Part shown: one piece after another, positions 6,488 to 9,178 of the stretch
Numbering within the stretch: position 1 is the first letter of the stretch
Layout of the letters: every line of letters starts with the position of its first letter
NCBI GenBank assembly: GCA_026418875.1
Contig: JAOAAM010000464.1
Location: 1 to 9,178 of the forward strand
Direction: 5' to 3'
Source: Gemmataceae bacterium
GTDB lineage: Bacteria; Planctomycetota; Planctomycetia; Gemmatales; Gemmataceae
DNA: 9,178 nucleotides
Made by a program: the position numbers and the translations under genes
Notes under the pieces: generated by a model
The model's input: only the letters and a program-made list of their open reading frames with translations
Databases searched by the model: none
What the model was told of the DNA's origin: nothing

Positions 6488-6515
6488 AGTGTACCGCCCG
6501 TCGGCAATGAATCAA
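6488..6515 (-). promoter_or_regulatory. Promoter of tRNA-Leu
   Basis: TTGATT (6515-6510) and TACACT (6493-6488) are separated by 16 bases on the minus strand, each with four of six consensus matches. The -10 ends 13 bases before the mature tRNA 5' end, leaving a short leader for RNase P. The same -10 hexamer, TACACT, is used in the promoter at 8316-8344. Confidence 0.5.
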
Positions 6516-6528
6516 GACGCCCCACCGG

Positions 6529-8178
6529 TCATTCGACGTTGTCCGACGCATCGAGTTCGCAGATCATGGCAACGCGCCAGGGGCCAGCGCCGTTGCCCCG
6601 CAGATCGCAGCGAGAAACCGTGACTCGGCCACCCTCTTTCACGTCGACGGCCACTCCGGCGTTATCGCTGAATTGCGACTTTCGAGCGACCGCTCGGCCG
6701 GCGACGACCAAGCCGCTCTGACCGTTGGAGAGAACTTGGCACCCCTCCAGGGTGACGCCGCCCCCGCGGAACACGGCGACTCCGTGCCCGGCGTTGTCGT
6801 AGATTTTGCACCGTTTCAGCAGCGTGTCCCCGCCCTCGCTCACCGTGACGCCGGCACCCTGATGGCTGAAGATGTCGCAGGCCTCGAACGTGCCCCGTCC
6901 ACGGTCGTAGACGAACACGCCGGTGTCAGGGCTTCCCAGGATTTGGCACCGCTTGAAGGTAGGGTCAGCACCATTATGGACTGCGACGGCGGCCAATGCC
7001 TCGGACTGAATGATGCAATCCTTGATCGTCGGCCGACCCTCGGCGACGTCCACGGCATAGCAATCGAGACTTTGACTGCCACGCCGCGCCCGAATCGTCA
7101 AACCCCGCAGCAACAAGGGTTTTCCCGTCGCAATTTGCACGGCATGGTCATCCCGGACCGAGATGATGATGTCCTCCGGCCGACCGTCGCCAATGATCTC
7201 CAGCGTGCGGTCCACGCGGAGCGGCTCCCGGTACTTGCCCGGGTGCACCACGATGCGAGCACCCGGCGGGGCTTGCGCCACGGCCTCGGCCAGCGATTCA
7301 TAGTGGCCCCGGCCTTGCGGCGCCACCACGACCGTGACTCGATCTGAATCAGCGAAGGGAAAGTGCCGGCTCTGCGGCCCGACGATGGCCAAGATCTGCT
7401 GGGCGGTAGGACGGGCTTCCGGATTTCGCTGGAGACACCGTGTCACGAGGGACCGCCACGGGTCGCGCAAATACTCGGGGATGGTAGGCTCCTCGGTCCG
7501 GAGCCGCTCGACGAATTCCTCCCGAGTCTCGGCTTCGTAAGCATACTTCCCCGTGAAGTACCAAAGGATGGTCGCTCCCAAAGAATACACGTCAGCGGCG
7601 GGAGAGAACTCGTGTCGAAGCACTTCGGGGGCCATGTACGACAAGCTGCCGTGCGTGGGTCCGGTCGGCTTGCTTTTGGTGGATTTGAGCAGACCCAGAT
7701 CGCCCAGCTTCCACCTTCCACGAACTCGGATGATGTTCGCTGGTTTGACGTCGGCGTGGATCGCACCGGCCGCATGAATGTGCGACAGTGCCAGCGTGAT
7801 GCCCGTAATCAATTCACGGAATTCGTCCTCGGAGAGACGCTCATTACTGCGGACGGCCTCGGCCAAGGTGGTGTCGCCCAGCTCCGTGGCCAGGAAGATC
7901 GAGCCACTCATTGGTCCTTCGCGGATTTCCCCCGACGAGCGATAAACGATGATGTAGTCGTGGTGCAATTGCGCCAGCCCGAGGATCTCGCGCATGACGC
8001 TCCGCCGTTGCTCGGGGCTTTCGGGGGTGATGATTTTGACGGCGACTCGGGAGATGACGCGACCCAAGGTGAATTCGTCGGCGGCGAAGACGGCACCGAA
8101 GGAGCCTCGGCCGATAAACTCTCGCAGGCGATACCGGCCATCAATAATCTGTCCCAAAAGGTGATGGGGGGACGACAT
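6529..8178 (-). CDS. Ser/Thr protein kinase fused to a right-handed parallel beta-helix domain
   Basis: This 549-residue protein has a Hanks-type kinase domain (about residues 12-265) with a glycine loop GRGSFG (23-28), VAVK lysine (Lys48), helix-C Glu64, the activation segment ending APE (183-185) and DVYSLG after it. The catalytic loop is HADVKPAN (141-148), lacking the usual Arg of HRD, and the metal motif is DLG (160-162) instead of DFG. A short linker leads to a beta-helix (about 279-537) that opens with the cap-like pattern PPGARIVVHPGKYRE and continues as regular 23-residue rungs. No signal peptide or membrane segment is visible, so both halves are predicted to be cytoplasmic. The beta-helix is probably a binding or scaffolding module. 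The ATG at 8178 is preferred over TTG 8196. No Shine-Dalgarno is evident. The gene stands alone and is divergent from the HU gene. Confidence 0.9.
   Translation of the reverse strand: MSSPHHLLGQIIDGRYRLREFIGRGSFGAVFAADEFTLGRVISRVAVKIITPESPEQRRSVMREILGLAQLHHDYIIVYRSSGEIREGPMSGSIFLATELGDTTLAEAVRSNERLSEDEFRELITGITLALSHIHAAGAIHADVKPANIIRVRGRWKLGDLGLLKSTKSKPTGPTHGSLSYMAPEVLRHEFSPAADVYSLGATILWYFTGKYAYEAETREEFVERLRTEEPTIPEYLRDPWRSLVTRCLQRNPEARPTAQQILAIVGPQSRHFPFADSDRVTVVVAPQGRGHYESLAEAVAQAPPGARIVVHPGKYREPLRVDRTLEIIGDGRPEDIIISVRDDHAVQIATGKPLLLRGLTIRARRGSQSLDCYAVDVAEGRPTIKDCIIQSEALAAVAVHNGADPTFKRCQILGSPDTGVFVYDRGRGTFEACDIFSHQGAGVTVSEGGDTLLKRCKIYDNAGHGVAVFRGGGVTLEGCQVLSNGQSGLVVAGRAVARKSQFSDNAGVAVDVKEGGRVTVSRCDLRGNGAGPWRVAMICELDASDNVE
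6607..7017 (-). repeat. 23-residue beta-helix rungs with a cysteine ladder
   Basis: Within the kinase gene, consecutive rungs each begin with Cys followed by a short hydrophobic strand, as in CQILGSPDTGVFVYDRGRG. With the ATG at 8178 as residue 1, the cysteines are at 388, 411, 434, 457 and 480, each exactly 23 residues apart. A shorter 21-residue rung then has Ser501 at the ladder position, and Cys524 follows after another 23. The DNA repeats are diverged, so this is a protein-level repeat. The rungs resemble the CASH/FBXO11-type beta-helix pattern (recollection, not an alignment). Confidence 0.8.
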
Positions 8179-8269
8179 GTCCACGCTCACGACCAACAGC
8201 CAACCGGACTTGCTTCCCTTTCCCGGACATGGGGTCGGGCAGCTTCTTCCAGCATGGTAGCGGAAGTCA

Positions 8270-8285
8270 CTCTGGCTTACCAGAG
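8270..8285. other. Perfect inverted repeat in the kinase/HU intergenic region
   Basis: CTCTGGCTTACCAGAG is a 6-bp perfect inverted repeat with a 4-base centre. It lies about 30 bases upstream of the HU -35 box and about 90 bases before the kinase ATG. It may be a regulator site for either gene or a hairpin in the kinase leader. Nothing else in 8179-8315 could be assigned, and no convincing kinase promoter was found. Confidence 0.35.
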
Positions 8286-8315
8286 GGGAACGGCCTCATC
8301 GAACCATCATTTTTC

Positions 8316-8344
8316 TTGACACATCGCTTTGGCCTACATACACT
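8316..8344 (+). promoter_or_regulatory. Promoter of the HU-family gene
   Basis: A perfect TTGACA (8316-8321) and TACACT (8339-8344) are separated by exactly 17 bases. Transcription would start near 8351, giving a leader of about 57 bases. This is the best-formed -35 in the window and fits a highly expressed nucleoid protein. Confidence 0.75.
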
Positions 8345-8393
8345 TATATTTCGTCGGCTGGAGCCGGTTCCACCCGCCACCGTCCGAGGAACG

Positions 8394-8399
8394 AAGGAG
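8394..8399 (+). promoter_or_regulatory. Ribosome binding site supporting the GTG start of the HU gene
   Basis: AAGGAG lies eight bases before GTG 8408. The GTG gives the canonical MTKKEIV... N-terminus of HU, so the non-ATG start is well supported. Confidence 0.8.
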
Positions 8400-8407
8400 A
8401 GGACGCG

Positions 8408-8869
8408 GTGACCAAGAAAGAGATCGTCAAGCAGATTGCCGAACGCGCTAACCTGCCACAGCTGAAAACAAAACAAATCGTGCAATGGACGTTTGATGCG
8501 ATTATCGAAACCCTCGTCACCGAGAAGCGGATCGAGCTGCGTAATTTCGGCGTGTTCGAAGTGAAACGGCGGAAGGCACGCAAGGCACGCAACCCGCGCA
8601 CCGACGAACAAGTTTTCGTCGGCCCAAAAAACGTCGTCGTGTTTCAACCGGGTAAGGAGATGGAGCAGCGGGTGCGGGAGATGCCGTTGGTCGAAGAGCG
8701 TCCACGGAAGACCCGCCGAACGCGGACAAGCTCCGGGGCCGCCGCGCCGCCGGCTGGGCCGAACTCCCCGGAGGCGTCGGAGTCATCCCCACCGGCAACG
8801 CGGGGTAGCGTGACCACCCCACCCACCGCATCGAACTCCACTTCGACACCGCAGCCCGTAGGCGGCTGA
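8408..8869 (+). CDS. HU/IHF-family DNA-binding protein with a disordered C-terminal tail
   Basis: This 153-residue nucleoid protein bends and compacts DNA as a dimer. Residues 1-91 are a complete HU domain: helices around [17 protein letters not shown], then [20 protein letters not shown], with the intercalating Pro63 in the arm tip (RNPRTDEQ) and the closing FQPGKEME motif. Typical HU proteins end near residue 90. This one continues with a basic stretch ([10 protein letters not shown], 98-107) and about 45 residues rich in Pro, Ser, Thr and Ala, which look disordered. The basic patch suggests extra DNA contact or regulation. The start is GTG. The gene has its own promoter and a terminator, so it is monocistronic. 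It cannot be assigned to the HU-alpha, HU-beta or IHF type. Confidence 0.94.
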   Translation: MTKKEIVKQIAERANLPQLKTKQIVQWTFDAIIETLVTEKRIELRNFGVFEVKRRKARKARNPRTDEQVFVGPKNVVVFQPGKEMEQRVREMPLVEERPRKTRRTRTSSGAAAPPAGPNSPEASESSPPATRGSVTTPPTASNSTSTPQPVGG

Positions 8870-8887
8870 GGTGTGACTTGGCTGGGT

Positions 8888-8913
8888 GAGGCCGGAAGGG
8901 ATTCTGGCCTTTG
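8888..8913 (+). terminator. Rho-independent terminator after the HU gene
   Basis: A hairpin of GGCCGGAA (8890-8897) with TTCTGGCC (8902-8909) closes a GGGA tetraloop. The stem is eight pairs including one G-U, and A8889-T8910 extends it. TTT follows immediately. It begins about 19 bases after the HU stop. Confidence 0.65.
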
Positions 8914-8977
8914 GCACTCAAGTTTGGTTCCGATCTTGACGATAATGCCGAGGGAAGCGATTGGATCGGCCGGATGA

Positions 8978-8998
8978 GCCGGGGGCCGTCGGCCCGGC
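8978..8998. other. GC-rich hairpin upstream of the last gene
   Basis: GCCGGG (8978-8983) pairs with CCCGGC (8993-8998), a perfect 6-bp stem with a 9-base loop, in a very G/C-rich stretch (8977-9020) about 50 bases before the final ATG. No convincing promoter for that gene is visible; GATAAT at 8941-8946 is a possible -10 without a -35. The role of the hairpin is unknown, and it may only reflect base composition. Confidence 0.25.
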
Positions 8999-9050
8999 GT
9001 CGGGGGGCGCCAGGCGGAGGCACGCTCAGTCTGCGGCAGGGAGGCAAGAC

Positions 9051-9178
9051 ATGAGTCGGCTGCTGTTCCTCGGAGTTGTCGCTGCCATGACGCTGGCGAA
9101 CGCCGGGTGCCTGAGTTCTCACGGACCCGACCCGAACACCCGCATGGAAGGCCTGATCCATCAATCCGAGGATCTGCG
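9051..9178 (+). CDS. Exported protein or lipoprotein of unknown function, N-terminal fragment
   Basis: The first 42 codons are visible before the window ends. GGGAGG (9039-9044) lies six bases before the ATG, so the start is firm. The N-terminus is MSRLLFLGVVAAMTLANAGC followed by a polar stretch: a basic residue, a hydrophobic core at residues 4-15, and Cys20 after Ala-Gly. This could be a lipoprotein signal peptide, although Asn at -3 is not the usual lipobox residue. Cleavage by the ordinary signal peptidase after ANA is the alternative. The mature part contains MEGLIHQSEDLR, a phrase I associate with small secreted planctomycete proteins of unknown function, but only from memory. I cannot assign a role. 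Confidence 0.75.
   Translation, partial: MSRLLFLGVVAAMTLANAGCLSSHGPDPNTRMEGLIHQSEDL

Noticed and set aside
6491..6502. GTACCGCCCGTC, similar to the conserved 3' region of 16S rRNA
   Set aside because: The match is only a short, imperfect string within a tRNA promoter spacer. There is no rRNA sequence around it.
7363..8319. 318-codon plus-strand open frame opposite the kinase domain
   Set aside because: It is antisense to the conserved kinase motifs and has shadow-like composition.
1..9178. CRISPR array, insertion sequence, prophage or integron
   Set aside because: I found no regularly spaced direct repeats, transposase or integrase motifs, or terminal inverted repeats. tRNA-Leu has no visible duplicated 3' end that would mark an integrated element.

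Overview
The window looks like a piece of a GC-rich planctomycete chromosome, probably close to Gemmata and its relatives. The evidence is the style of the genes: a Ser/Thr kinase fused to a beta-helix, a Tll0287-type haem protein, an HU protein with a long tail, and NuoD ending in GSLNIIAAELDR. This placement is inferred from protein style, not from a marker gene. The first 19 bases are not genomic. They are the Tn5/Nextera mosaic-end adapter left on a contig end, which is why nuoE stops where it does.

Layout. Positions 20-3014 (minus strand) hold the start of a respiratory complex I operon, nuoA-nuoB-nuoC-nuoD-nuoE(partial), with a good sigma70-type promoter at 3067-3094. Upstream on the same strand is a trimeric-type purine nucleoside phosphorylase (3109-3882). 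Its 5' end faces a divergent gene for an exported c-type haem protein (3971-4492) that has a perfect TATAAT box and an inverted repeat at its expected transcription start. A strong hairpin separates that gene from two translationally coupled minus-strand genes: an ABC-2-type permease (5274-6200) and a cytidylate-kinase-like protein (4567-5277). Next come tRNA-Leu(CAA) (6392-6474) with its own promoter, and a 549-residue protein kinase with a C-terminal right-handed beta-helix (6529-8178). A 229-bp divergent intergenic region leads to an HU-family DNA-binding protein (8408-8869) with a clear TTGACA promoter and a terminator. The window ends in the first 42 codons of an exported or lipoprotein gene (9051 onward).

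How the genes relate. Apart from the nuo operon and the permease/kinase-like pair, these are independent housekeeping or regulatory units. The most unusual object is the kinase. It is predicted to be soluble, it has a non-RD catalytic loop (HAD instead of HRD), and its beta-helix carries cysteines at an exact 23-residue period. I see no CRISPR array, insertion sequence or phage gene, and no sign of recent horizontal transfer. All ten complete genes end in TGA.
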